Shown piece after piece: positions 13,801 through 23,622 of a DNA stretch of 64,000 nucleotides. Each line of letters opens with the position of its first letter. Within the stretch, counting starts at the first letter, position 1. Both the position numbers and the translations under genes were made by a program. The DNA comes from Capitulum mitella (taxonomy: Eukaryota; Arthropoda; Thecostraca; Pollicipedomorpha; Pollicipedidae): the NCBI GenBank assembly GCA_030062745.1, contig CP099840.1:5879138-5943137 (forward strand), written 5' to 3'. The notes below the pieces were generated by a model that was not told where the DNA came from, made no database searches, and saw only the letters and a program-made list of their open reading frames with translations.

Positions 13801-16800
13801 ACGACTCCGTGGCCAGAATGAGTACCTGATACCCTGGTGACCAAACAGGAGGTAATCCGGGCTCATCCAGGCCAAAATTTACAACACGCATGCCCCATGT
13901 GCATATTCCTGTCGATATGCACCAGTCGACGGTTACTGTTACTGTCTTCTGTTACTACCATAACTGACTTAATGTTACTGTTACTACTAATGCTACTGTT
14001 GATCCTCGCCAGTAACAAACCTTCAACAGGTCCATACAGTGCTGGATATTTTGCTGGCTCACTCGGGCGTACCCCAGCGCCGGGTTCGTCAGAGTCTTCA
14101 GCAGCGCCTGGCAGTCGCCCATCTGAACCGACTGGTTCACCGCCTCAATCAGGTCCACCTCTGCGGCACGGTAACTGTGCAAATCCATATGCCAACAGTG
14201 GCCAGCTTAAAACATACTGCCTCTCCTTGTCAGTTGGCATTAACGAAAAACTTCAATTTTTTACAGCAAAATACGTTCCCGTTCATTATGCAGAACATGG
14301 TAGCCCCTACGAAAAACCATTTCCCAGTGCTAGTACATGGCAAGACATTCACTGCTCTTGTTCGACCCCACCACATCGACTGACTAACACCCGGCCCTGT
14401 TCTGACCACAGCACAAACACCCCGTTCACGGTCCCGCCCAGTCACACCCTGACGCCCGACACGCCACTGACTGGTCTGCTCGGCCTGCACGTCGCCGTTG
14501 ACGTCGTCCACCGTCTCCTGGATGGCCTGGTGTGTGATGAACGGGCAGCGAGGGGTGTCGGTCTGCGCGCGCTGCCGGGCCGCCGCCAGCGCCGCCAGGT
14601 ACCGCAGGCAGCAGCTCTCGTCCAGGTCCTGTGGCGAGAGCGCGGCCGTGATGGCCGCTCTGGTTCAGGGCCAGCGAAGGCAGGGGACTGCAGCACTTGT
14701 GACCGCTAACGGGGCGTGCCGTGAAGGCAGTTTTCAGGCTGGTGCGTTGACTAAACGTCAGCCTTCATTCGAAGCCTCCAAAAGCAGCCAATCAATCAGA
14801 ATGAAAAAAAACGCCAACCGAGTTGATGTTTGCTACCAAATGCACAGAATGCACGCCGATAAGGTTAACTCTGCTTAAACTCTCCTCAACGGGTGTCAGG
14901 AAAACCCACACCGCAACTCATAGCATTCAGGCGACACATCCCACTAAACCCTGACCCCTCACGCGACGTCAGCCAATCCCAGCCCCAATCCGGCCCTGCG
15001 CACCATGATGTAGACGTCCGGGCAGCAGAGGGCGCGCCAGAGGGCGGCCGGGTCGGCGGCCACCACGGCCGCGTTGACGGCCGCCACGGCCGGCAGGAGG
15101 CGGAGAGCGCCGCGCAGCGCGGCCGCGCTCAGGTCGGCGCCCTGCTCGCGGCGCACGGCCGCCATTTCGCGTAGGAAAGAGCGGCGCCGCCCAGCCGGGC
15201 AGCCGCGCGGCCGGCGTCGCCAGCCGAGCCAGCAACGCCAGCAGCTGCTCCGGCTGCGCCGCCGGCGACGCCAGGCACGCATTGACGGCCGCCACCAGCG
15301 CCGCCTCTGAAACGACGCCGGGACCGGCCTGACTGGTGGTGACTCGTCTTCCGACAAGGGAACAGCTAGACAGAGCGACTGGGCGCATGGTATGTTTTCC
15401 ACCCAGTCCTTAAATGCAAGGAACAACAAGGGCAGAAAAAACGGTGGAAAAACCAGTTCTCCGTAATCTAGTGTCTGAATCCACGACATCAAAACCAACG
15501 CACATTTCAAAGCAATTAGATGCAAACAAACCGTACGTTTCCCTCTGAACGTTTCCATTGCATGTTTGCTAACTTACAACCCTTAATACATCCGACAATA
15601 ATCCGACTTAATACATCCGACAAACGTAAGCGCCCAAACCCTATGGAAACCTCAAAGGAGACGCTTTCATGCGTATTTAACTAGACAATGTAATTAATGC
15701 CAACTGACGCTAGTAGGCGTATACACGTGACGCTAGTATGTATGGTCAAGGACGAAAAATAAAGCTACGAATTTCGTGATTCACGCCATATGATTTCTTC
15801 AGTACTGTGCGTGCATTTTAAGACATTAACGCCGTTGCAGACCATACAATGTCGTATTCCATAGAAAAGGTAATGCCAGTAATGTGATGGCATATCTGCA
15901 TTCATACTGTGAAGGGACCAACGCATTAGACGACTTTTCGTAACTGCATTAATAGCTATGGAACCAAACGAAACCAGTGGAAATACCCTGTTTCATTTCA
16001 ATATGCATTCATCGTTATTTCAACGACCAAAAACGTTGTGCTTCAGGTCTTTTTTTCAGGTCAGCCGAAGAAACTGTGTCCAACAAAAGAAACTGCAACG
16101 CCCGGTTGACCGTCGAAGTCGCCGGCCACTGGTCGTCGGGGAAAGCGTGAAGCTGACACCGGGAGCCCAACAGTCCAGAGGAGGTCACCGCTGAGTTATA
16201 AACGGCAAAGCCCCGATTGTTACTCAACAAAGAAGCCGGCGCGGCCGGGCGAGGTCACGGAAGCCCCTGCGGAGTGTGAAGCCGGACCACGGCGGCGATA
16301 AAAGCGGCATGGCTCGCGGAATTCCAATAGCCGACGGCGCGCAGGGGGGCCGCTCGGACTTCCTGTGTCCGCCGCCGCCGCACAGAACGACGCGGACGTC
16401 AGGGCTCCCGCCACAAGCAGAGAACGGTCTGGCTCCGAGCTTCGGGATTTGAAGCGCGATACTCGCAACACCAAGAGACAGATCGTGAAAGATTAAGGGC
16501 ACCGGAGACCGGCCGGAGCAAGAGTTGACACAATGGAGGAGTCGCAATCGCAGGTAATGGGAACACAAAGCAAATGTAATGCCGAAAGACATCACTGCGG
16601 GCAGGGGATCAGCAGTCTGAGCGGCATGTTTGCGCCAGTTACCAGCGGCAAACACAAGGCGTATTTTTCGAGACTTTGTTCCATAGCCATGCAGTTTCGT
16701 ACGTAGAAAGGCTAAACAAACAGAAAAATGACGTTTACTGCTCGTGAAAAATGTGAACCTTACTCTCGACTGACGTGGACCGGTACCATTTGGATCAGGG

Positions 16801-17671
16801 TAGCCATAAATGTGCGTGTGATGGAGGATATTCAGGCGTACCAACGTCCATGACCGTTTTGCGCACATAACGTTGCCAATCACGTACGAGTGAATATCTC
16901 ACGTTCAAGACAATCTTCCAGCCCGATGGCTGAAGCTGACACAAATGCAGCCATCAAAACTACGGGGCAACGGGGCAAAATTGAACAAGCAGGACCCGTC
17001 CAGTACGCCACGCTTCTCGTCACTATCGTTGAAATTTTCCAACCGATCCATTCCTTCTATCCACAACCTGCGATCCGCTCGCGAGCAGAACCATCGCACA
17101 CGACGCCACTACCCCTGCCGCCGACCGCGAGAACGCGCTGACTGGCCCCCTTCCCGCCAGGCGATGGCATTCTCGGCGCAAGACGACAGCTTGGGCTGGA
17201 TGCTGGACAAGAACGCGCGCGTGCCGGACACGGCGCCGCCCGACATGCACCACATGATCCCCGAGCACTGGTACAACTTCCCGCCGGTGCACCCGCTCTG
17301 GCACTACATGCTCGGCATGGTCTACGTCGTGCTCTGTGAGTGAACGCCGTGGCGCCGGAGAGGCGGCGGTTACGCCAAATTGTTGGCTGTTTGTTGGGCC
17401 ATCGATGAGACGTGGCTTTTAAACTTATCTGCTTGAAAAGGGATATAACTGTGATCATGACAGGTTTAAGACCATTAACATCTCGGCCCACTGGCTCCCA
17501 TAAATTGCCAAACTGCTCGAGATGCTAGTTGTCGGTGAACCGGGCATTCGTTATTCGTTGTTTTATCCATCAGCTGCGTGTTTCAACGCGAACCAAATTT
17601 CCCATAAGTGAAGTCTACAAATGTTTGTGCTTGTTGTGTTATTATACCATGATTTTGTCATTTTACTATAC

Positions 17672-17728
<57 letters not shown>

Positions 17729-20700
17729 TATATATATAATATATATATGAATATAATACCATTATATTATCATATTACAAATGTTTGTCAACAGTTGCTG
17801 TCTCACTCTTCGGTAACCTCACGGCGCTCTACCTCTTCATCCGCGACAAGGGGTTGCGCTCGCCGTCCAACATGCTCGTCATCAACATGGTCATCTCGGA
17901 CCTGATCATGACGCTCACCAACCACACCTTCTTCATCTACAACGCCTTCTTGGGCGGCTCCTGGCACATGGGGCCACTGGCCTGCAAGCTCAACGGCTTC
18001 TTCGGCGGCATCAGCGGCCTCTGCAGCATCTGCACCCTGGTGGCCATCAGCTGGGACCGCTACCGCGTGATCGTGCTGTCCTTCAACGCCACGCCCCTCA
18101 CCGTCTGCAAGGCCCTGGTCATCATCCTCGTCATCTGGAGCTACACCTTGGGCTTCACGGTGCTGCCGTTCTTCGGCATCGGCGCCTACGTGCCGGAGGG
18201 CATCCTCGACTCGTGCACGTTCGACTACCTGGACCGCAGCGTCAACAACGTCGTCTACATCTGGTGCTGCATCGTCTTCTTCTACATCACGCCGGTCCTT
18301 TCCATCTGCTTCTTCTACTATCACATCGTCGGCGCCGTGTTCCAGCACGAGAAGGCGCTGAAGGAGCAGGCGAAGAAGATGAACGTGTCGACGCTGCGCA
18401 GCAACGCCGACCAGGACAAGCAGTCAGCTGAGATCAGGATCGCCAAGGTGGCGCTGGTCAACATCTCCGTGTGGGCCCTCTGCTGGACGCCGTACGCCGC
18501 CGTCGTCGCCATCGGCATCACCGGCGACCCGATGCTGGTGACGCCGCTGGTGTCGGCGCTGCCGGCGCTCTTCGCCAAGACGGTCAGCACGTACAACCCG
18601 CTGGTGTACGCGCTCAGCCACCCCAAGTACCGGGCGGCGCTGCGCCAGCACATGCCGTGGGTGTGCATCCGCGACGACCCGGCGCCGGCCCGCCAGCAGA
18701 CCGAGGCGGCGTCCGTCACCTCCACCGACACCAGCACACCGAAGCCGTGAACGTGCCGCGCGCCGCCACCGACACCAGCGGACCGAAACAACGAACGTGC
18801 CCCTCCACCATCGCCTACCAACACCAGCGAACCGGCCAAGCCGTTAACATATTCTTGTGCGTAACATGTACAATAGGTGCATGTGGTGCATGCAGCATGT
18901 ACCACAGCCTGCGTAGGCGACACGTTTACACAGGTCGTAGCAAAGACTTCGCACGGAGTGATGCCGCACTACATCTTAGATGCTAAACGCCGAGCTTACA
19001 GTCGAGTCAAGCTGCGATGCAATAGTCGGTTTACTGACAAAATTCGGCATTGCTCGTCTAGCTCAATTTCTGACAGATGCCTTAGTAAAGCAAAATGCCT
19101 ATGAATTTTAGTGCCTTAGATATTGTTAGTGATTGACCGGAGGTCACATTGCAAAGATATTTAGAATAGTTGCTGGTCGCTTATTACACTTTGCGAAATC
19201 AGCTCTAAAAAAACGCATTGTCACCGTGTTGCGCGAATTAAGTAAAGTTCGTACTGTGATACACAATCAGAGCCATATCAATACTCATAAATAGCTGATT
19301 CTGCGACGGAGCATACTTTGATTGTGGCTGTCAGTGTGGGACTGAATATACAAATAAAAGTAGGAAACGTTGCAATCTGAATCCAATGCGTCTGGAGAAC
19401 GAACATGTTGCAAAGCTGACAAAATGTTCTTTTCGCAAAATGACGCATGTTTTTAGACAACCGCGCTTTTTGCAAGATACAAGAATATGACCAGACATCG
19501 CACAAATGGGCGTATTCTGTATACATCCCAGAGAAATCCGGCAGCACCTCACAAATCGAAGCGAAACCAAGAGCTGGTAAAAGCGTGGCAAAAGTTGTCT
19601 ACATAATCGTTCGACTGCTGTGACCATCATCATATCACAACATACGGCGTCGGTTGTCACGCAGGATGACGAAATGTGAGGGCTCAGCGAGCACAGTTCC
19701 CGTGTTTCCCCGCCCCGAAGTTCGAAATATCAACAGTATAACGCCGTCGCTTCTTTACGTGCTGTTCCAAGAACACAATACTAATTCCGCGGTTTGCTGA
19801 CGGACGATGACGACAACGAGTCAAATCACAAGTCGTTCGTGCAGGTACACGACAGAAAACGCCCAGCCAATGACAAAACACGCGGCACCGTACTGACCTT
19901 GCCGTTGCTGGTTTGAAGCTTCGTTGACTTGGTCAATCACCCGCTGGACGTCCTCTATGGAGGGCGGATATTCACTGCCGGCCCTTCTCAGTTCGTTCAG
20001 GTATCCAGACATACAATCAGCGGATACGCGCTGCAACAGCGTAAAACAGTGTAAGGACATGTGGGAGAAAACAACACCGTTCAAAACGAAGCAAAAGTCA
20101 AATGTGGTAATGTTTCTGGACAAACTACGAGGAACTAAGGCGACGACCCGCAAAAAAGGTTGCTGAAACGTCCCATCAGGACTGAAGAGCGTTGCACGAT
20201 GCACTAAACGTTATCGCCGTACGCGAAACTCGTACTGCACTGTGCCATAACGCAACTTACCTCAGTTCTAAAGAAAAACCCCATCCGAGGGAGGAACTCC
20301 CACAACCTACCTTGCACCAGTCACCCGTGGGCAGCCCACTGTCATTCGATGTCGGTCAGTGGCTTCCCGCGGAGACTATAATCACCGACCTCTCACCAAT
20401 GACCTTCGGGGCGCCCGAATAACCTGCGCACGTCCCAAAGACCCAAAGGCCCCGGACCGGTGGGGCGCCCAGCTACCCAACAGGCAGCGGCAAGCGCTTC
20501 CAACGGCTGACCTTCACCAGCCCTTCTCTAACGCCCCGCGGCGCGCTCAGACGGCCCGCCGCCGTCCGCCCGCGCGGCGGGACAGCACCCGACCTGGAGC
20601 CGGAGGCAGGGCGCGGCCAGGACAGCCGGCAGCGCGGCGCCGTCGCCGGCCGCGAGCGCCGCCTGCAGCCGGGCCAGCGCCGCCGTCCGGTTGGCCGCGC

Positions 20701-23622
20701 TCACGTGGCCCTGGATCTCGGCCTGCGTCAGCAACTCGTCGTACACGTCCGACTCGAACGTCTCCGACAGCGACTGGCGGCGAGAGCGGGGCGCGCTCAG
20801 CAGCGTGTCCGGCAGAACGTGGGAGGGGGGTGCCAGAACACGACGGGCCGAACTAGCTGATAGACATCTCTATAGGTCTTCACACGACGCTCAGTGCCGG
20901 CCAATTTGTTCGCCAGCCGCTAAAGAGACGGAAAATATCCTGTTTCATGGCATTAAGTCAGGTTTGTGAATCAGCACTGGGGCAGACAGGTCACTTCGAT
21001 GGTTAAACCCACTGCAAGGACCTTTAACTCGCTTCGAGATGCATTTCCACGAAGGTTTGGAACGGCTCAAGTGCAGGGAACTGAAGACCCCACACAGTAC
21101 TCGGTGGGCGTTGAAGCTCCGTACGGCTCGCGCGGCATGCGTACCCGATTCTGGGCGGCTTCCACCTTGCTACGTTTGGCCTCGGCCAGACGGCTCTGGT
21201 AGAGGTCGGCATTCTCTGGCGCTACCTCCCGCAGGTGGGCGTTGGGGTTCTGCAGCCCTGCCAGCGTCTCCGCCACCACCTGAGGCATGGTGGGCCGGGT
21301 GGTGTCAGGTAAGGCCAGGCCAGCTTAAAACGAGGGGAATGTCACGGCTATGACATTGGCATTTAAAACTAGCGATGGTGACTGGAAGAAGCATTACGCA
21401 AGAACAAACGCATAAACCCATTGTTGGTCGTTGATGTCAAGTATCGTAAGGCCTCGCGCTCAACACAAAACATCAAAATGGTTTGACGCCGCACAGTCCC
21501 AGTAGGAGGAAGCCGGCCCAGGACTTCCAATTTCAGAATTCAAAAGGACCCCAGTGAATATAAAGGTACGGCGAAGATCAGCTGTCGATAGCTCTGGGAG
21601 AAGGAGCAAAACATACGAGAACATCTCCGACAACGCTCTGCACTAACGAAATCCCGCAACATCGTTCTCTGTCGTTCGCAAAACTCGTAAACAACTACAT
21701 CTCACACCACTTTGCACCAAGCCCCACCATAATGCACACGACACTGGCCCCTTCCCTCCGTCAAAAACAAAAACCTTCGCCAAACGGAAGCAACTCCCAC
21801 ACGCGAACTTTCCACAAGCAGCCTGGCACGGGCCAATACCCCCAGTGCCTTTGCCTCTCCTGCATGTTCGGCTATACGGTGAGCCCGTATCAGCCGCACA
21901 CAATGTCTCAGCTCGTGCGCTTAACTACACCTGCACCCCTGCAGCTCCATCCCAGCCAGCGCCAGCGCCAGCGCCAGTCCCAGCCCCAGCCCGCCCACCT
22001 GCCGGTCGATCGCCTCGTTGATGACAATGACGGCCGCGTGGAGCGCGGCCTCGTCCACGGGCATCTCGCGCGCCAGGATGCCGCCGATCTTGTTGAACGT
22101 GGGCAGGCTGAGGCCGTACTGGCGCAGCTCGGCCGAGACGGCGTCGATCTCGGCGTCTGCCGGGGGAGGCGAGGTCGTCACCGGCGGCCGCAGCCCGGCG
22201 TGCCGTGCACGGGGCGGAGACGTGCAACAGATTCGACGGCTGACGAGGCACGGCACCGGCGTCACAGCCGGCGAAATCGCGGAAATGCGGGGTGTTACGG
22301 AACATCTATTACGGTGTTACGGAATATCTATGGCCAATTCTATGACCAAGACAAAATTATAAATAACATTTAAGGAAATTCCCATGCAAAGCTTAATTAG
22401 AAACCATATAGGAACACCAAATACCGCCTCTGTACCAACAAGCGGTTTATAACACAAGTTGTACCTGATGTGCCATGTATGGGATTGCGAGTCAACGAGA
22501 ACATTAATCTCGCGGTTTAAACGACGGCAAAAACTGGATCGTAGCACCCACCGGTGAAGACGGCCTTGCCAAGAAGGTCCTGCATCTGCGGGCCGCGGCC
22601 TAGCTTGAACGCGAACAGGCTGAGCGCGTGGATGCAGTACACCGTCTTGGGCATGTTCTTCTTCTCATACACGTCCGTGGTGGTCGGAATAAAAATCTGA
22701 CAGGACAAAGGGTACCAGGACGATTAAACATTTAATGTGCAAGTCAGGTACCACACCGGGGAAATAAAACATAGGACAATGTGCGAGTCTCCGACAAAAA
22801 TACATGATTTAGGAGGCAGCACTTGATTCCTCTGGTTGTAAGCAGTAAAATGAAAAATGATTAATCTGGTACATTCAAGGTGAACATAGCAAATCGTTTC
22901 AGGTTAATTCCCGGGTCTTATTCCACACAAAGATAACACCCAGATTTACAGCCGGAGGCGGCACAAAAAACCAGCTCGGCGCCCGAATACCTGTGGCAGC
23001 CCCAGCTCCTTCATGGTCTCGGTCCAGATGTTGATGTTGTCGGTGTGTCGGAACTGCAGACCCCTGGCGGCGTAGCGCGAAAGCTGTGGGTCGTAGACGC
23101 GCCGCGAGGCGTCGGGCCGCAGTCGCAGCACCAGTCGCGCCAGGTACACGCCGTGGCGGAGCGACTCCTCCAGCTCGGTGGTCGGCGGCAGCTCGTCGTC
23201 CAGCATCGCCTCCATCCAGCTGAAGCATGACGTCCCGTGGAGGTCACTGTTTGTTCCGGAAAGCTCCGGCCGAGGTACGGAGACGGAGAGGGCAGACCAC
23301 ATCCTAGGGCGTAAACATGTTGTCGATAAGTTCTAGTGTAGGTCAGTACCTGCAGGCGATATTTCGCTCGTCACCAGAATTCCTGGATAACCAGAACGTC
23401 AGCCGCGAAAGCCAAGACAGCAGGCCCGCCGGCGTCCCCACACCAGGGGACGGTACCACCCTACGTACCGTTTGGCCTCCTCCAGGCGACAGAGGTACTC
23501 GTAGGCGACACTCTGCTGTCGCTGGCTGTCCATCTCGTCCGCCGTCAGCCGGTGGTCGCCTGAAACACGACCAGAGACCAATTGCAAGTCTTCTCCAGAA
23601 CAGCAGGATCTGGCTCACTCAT
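3240..23622 (-). CDS. IQGAP: IQGAP scaffold protein, N-terminal half (partial gene)
   Basis: IQGAPs are cytoplasmic scaffolds that link Cdc42/Rac, calmodulin and actin. Exons, from 5' to 3' on the minus strand: possible start 23619-23622, then 23469-23559, 22991-23219, 22552-22696, 21999-22156, 21145-21279, 20594-20773, 19898-20030, 15004-15306, 14472-14628, 14021-14160, 12558-12666, 10526-10701, 9596-9736, 8715-8867, 8286-8438, 3687-3852, 3240-3353. All introns are GT-AG and, apart from two exons, every phase agrees. The order is: calponin-homology domain (PPTTELEESLRHGVYLARL, then FRHTDNINIW), coiled-coil IQGAP repeats (DEAALHAAVIVINEAIDR, ELLTQAEIQG), a diverged WW module, three IQ motifs (LQAAARGYLAR, IQAWWRGARQRR, IQRWWRRHHLR) and VRKFVHLLD-like plus KIGLLVKN segments. 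About 894 residues are present. The RasGAP domain is not in the window. Exons 15004-15306 and 3687-3852 each have one surplus base. The family assignment is secure; the start is not. Confidence 0.92.
3687..3852 (-). CDS. IQGAP: IQGAP exon with IQ motif and a one-base frame break
   Basis: The exon starts in phase 0 (EEQVARIQRWWRRHHLRHEF, an IQ motif) and ends in phase 0 at EEVQLQ|GT, yet it is 166 nt long, one base over. The second half, VPLLRKFVHLLDVRGSDF, matches the conserved VRKFVHLLD segment but is in the neighbouring frame. The change falls at a run of four G on the plus strand, 3765-3768; with three, the two halves would join in one frame. A homopolymer error is the simplest cause. Confidence 0.8.
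4838..4894. repeat. (TA)n microsatellite with flanking TAAA and CA tracts
   Basis: TATAAATAAATAAATACACACA runs into an uninterrupted TA array that ends at TATCGATAG. It lies in the IQGAP intron between exons 3687-3852 and 8286-8438. Confidence 0.9.
5135..5450. repeat. Degenerate short tandem array (period about 21-25 bp)
   Basis: Variants of CAAGAGGCCCCTTTTCTGGA and CAGGAGGCCCCTT recur at least ten times with substitutions and small indels. This looks like an old minisatellite decaying in an IQGAP intron. It ends shortly before the inverted-repeat element that begins near 5575. Confidence 0.65.
6652..6714. repeat. Perfect 18-bp inverted repeat
   Basis: GCGCTGGGGCACGGCTCA at 6652-6669 is exactly reversed at 6697-6714, with a 27-nt loop. 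It sits where the readable part of the 6692-7132 ORF begins, inside the spacer of the foldback element. It could be an end signal of an inner element or a chance inversion junction. Confidence 0.75.
6692..7132 (+). pseudogene. Remnant of a repetitive arthropod hypothetical protein
   Basis: After a stop at 6689-6691 the frame is open to TGA at 7130-7132. It reads LTTLARFVVRVYVPTVVAGK, then LDRNAYVAHPENIVLAMLRD and EDEHVRAEAVAMIATAR. From memory this resembles a protein seen in many copies in arthropod genomes with the pattern VYxPxWFxIK, NxYFxHPENxLLAML and DExxHIRELxxRRI. Its biochemical function is not known to me. The Trp-Phe of the first block is lost (TVV), no start codon suits the family, and the C-terminal tail is abnormal, so I treat it as a decayed fragment inside a mobile element. 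Confidence 0.5.
9040..9200 (+). repeat. Third, partial copy of the foldback arm repeat
   Basis: TTGCATTCGGTGGATTTTAT, CAGCTACGGCTG, TCGAATCGGGATTT and a GGTATATA word followed by GATGAATCC align in order with the right arm at 7500-7620. The remaining 400 bp of the arm are absent. It lies in the IQGAP intron 8868-9595. Confidence 0.7.
9596..9736 (-). CDS. IQGAP: IQGAP exon, diverged WW module
   Basis: This 47-codon exon reads ASEGGWVRYSVGGEAEAFLD and ends WTLQ. It aligns with the WW region of IQGAP (Trp, hydrophobic strand, Trp-Asp-x-Pro near the end: here VVWDQP). The aromatic YYY patch that forms the usual proline-ligand surface is replaced by AEAFLD. Fold retention is therefore plausible but classical ligand binding is doubtful. 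Confidence 0.75.
10785..11000. repeat. Degenerate tandem array (period about 42-44 bp)
   Basis: Recurring blocks of the form CACACGCGGAYCCCYGCCACA, then AGGAGCACA and GTTAAAACGG, are visible three to four times with heavy divergence. It is intronic in IQGAP, just beyond the 10526-10701 exon. Confidence 0.45.
15004..15306 (-). CDS. IQGAP: IQGAP exon with a one-base frame break
   Basis: The exon enters in phase 1 (the G from 19898 plus AG gives Glu) and leaves at ATG|GTGCGC in phase 0. Its length of 303 nt is therefore one base too long. The first part reads EAALVAAVNACLASPA, like the INAAI segment of IQGAP repeats. The second part, FLREMAAVRREQGADLSAAA and on, is in the next frame. The switch lies at about 15175-15205, in the G/C-rich run coding LPGW. 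No GT-AG intron fits there, so this is either a sequencing or assembly indel or a real lesion. Confidence 0.8.
17164..18750 (+). CDS. r-type (Gq-coupled) visual opsin
   Basis: The gene encodes a retinal-binding photoreceptor GPCR. Exon 1 is 17164-17335 (57 codons plus T), the intron is 17336-17794 (GTGAGT...AACAG) and exon 2 is 17795-18750; together they encode 375 aa. Visible opsin signatures: seven hydrophobic segments; Cys121/Cys198 for the TM3-loop 2 disulfide; DRY at 145-147; Glu192 in YVPEG, the site of bovine E181 and the usual r-opsin counterion; CWTPY with Trp288; Schiff-base Lys319 in ALFAKTVSTYNP; NPLVY at 325-329; and HPK at 333-335, the arthropod and mollusc Gq-opsin signature. 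At the spectral site equal to bovine 90 it has Asn100, not the Lys of UV opsins, so a visible pigment is likely. At bovine 113 it has Asn124, where long-wave arthropod opsins have Tyr. The gene lies antisense in an IQGAP intron. Confidence 0.95.
17668..17748. repeat. CATA/TA microsatellite in the opsin intron
   Basis: CATACATACATACA passes into a long TA array interrupted by CACATA and ATAAT. It occupies the second part of the 459-bp opsin intron and ends about 45 bp before the acceptor. Confidence 0.95.
19353..19358 (+). terminator. Candidate opsin polyadenylation signal AATAAA
   Basis: This is the AATAAA I noticed downstream of the opsin stop codon, about 600 bp beyond it and still within the IQGAP intron. 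Use as the opsin 3' end is an inference. Confidence 0.4.
22991..23219 (-). CDS. IQGAP: IQGAP exon, calponin-homology domain
   Basis: This is the best-conserved exon of the gene. It begins in phase 2 with the codon that completes Lys-Arg-Trp and continues MEAMLDDELPPTTELEE. It covers the first half of the calponin-homology domain used for F-actin binding. The following exon, 22552-22696, finishes the domain with YEKKNMPKTVYCIHALSLF. The conserved IQGAP pattern (PPTTELEE, NGVYLAKL, HTDN, KNMP, CIHALS) is present almost intact, which anchors the whole gene model. Confidence 0.93.
23619..23622 (-). CDS. IQGAP: Possible 4-nt first coding exon of IQGAP (ATG A)
   Basis: The first certain IQGAP exon (23469-23559) needs one base from upstream to open its reading frame. 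Only 59 nt further upstream, ATGA is followed by the strong donor GTGAGC. Splicing it to the TTTCAG acceptor before 23559 gives a protein starting MSDHRLTADEMD, which matches the LTAEEMD start of the conserved IQGAP region. A longer first exon further away remains equally possible, because most IQGAPs have about 20 more residues before this point. Confidence 0.35.

Noticed and set aside
17803-18348. 181-codon minus-strand frame opposite the opsin
   Set aside because: It consists of Asp/Glu/Ala/Val-rich antisense text caused by GC-rich third positions in the opsin exon.
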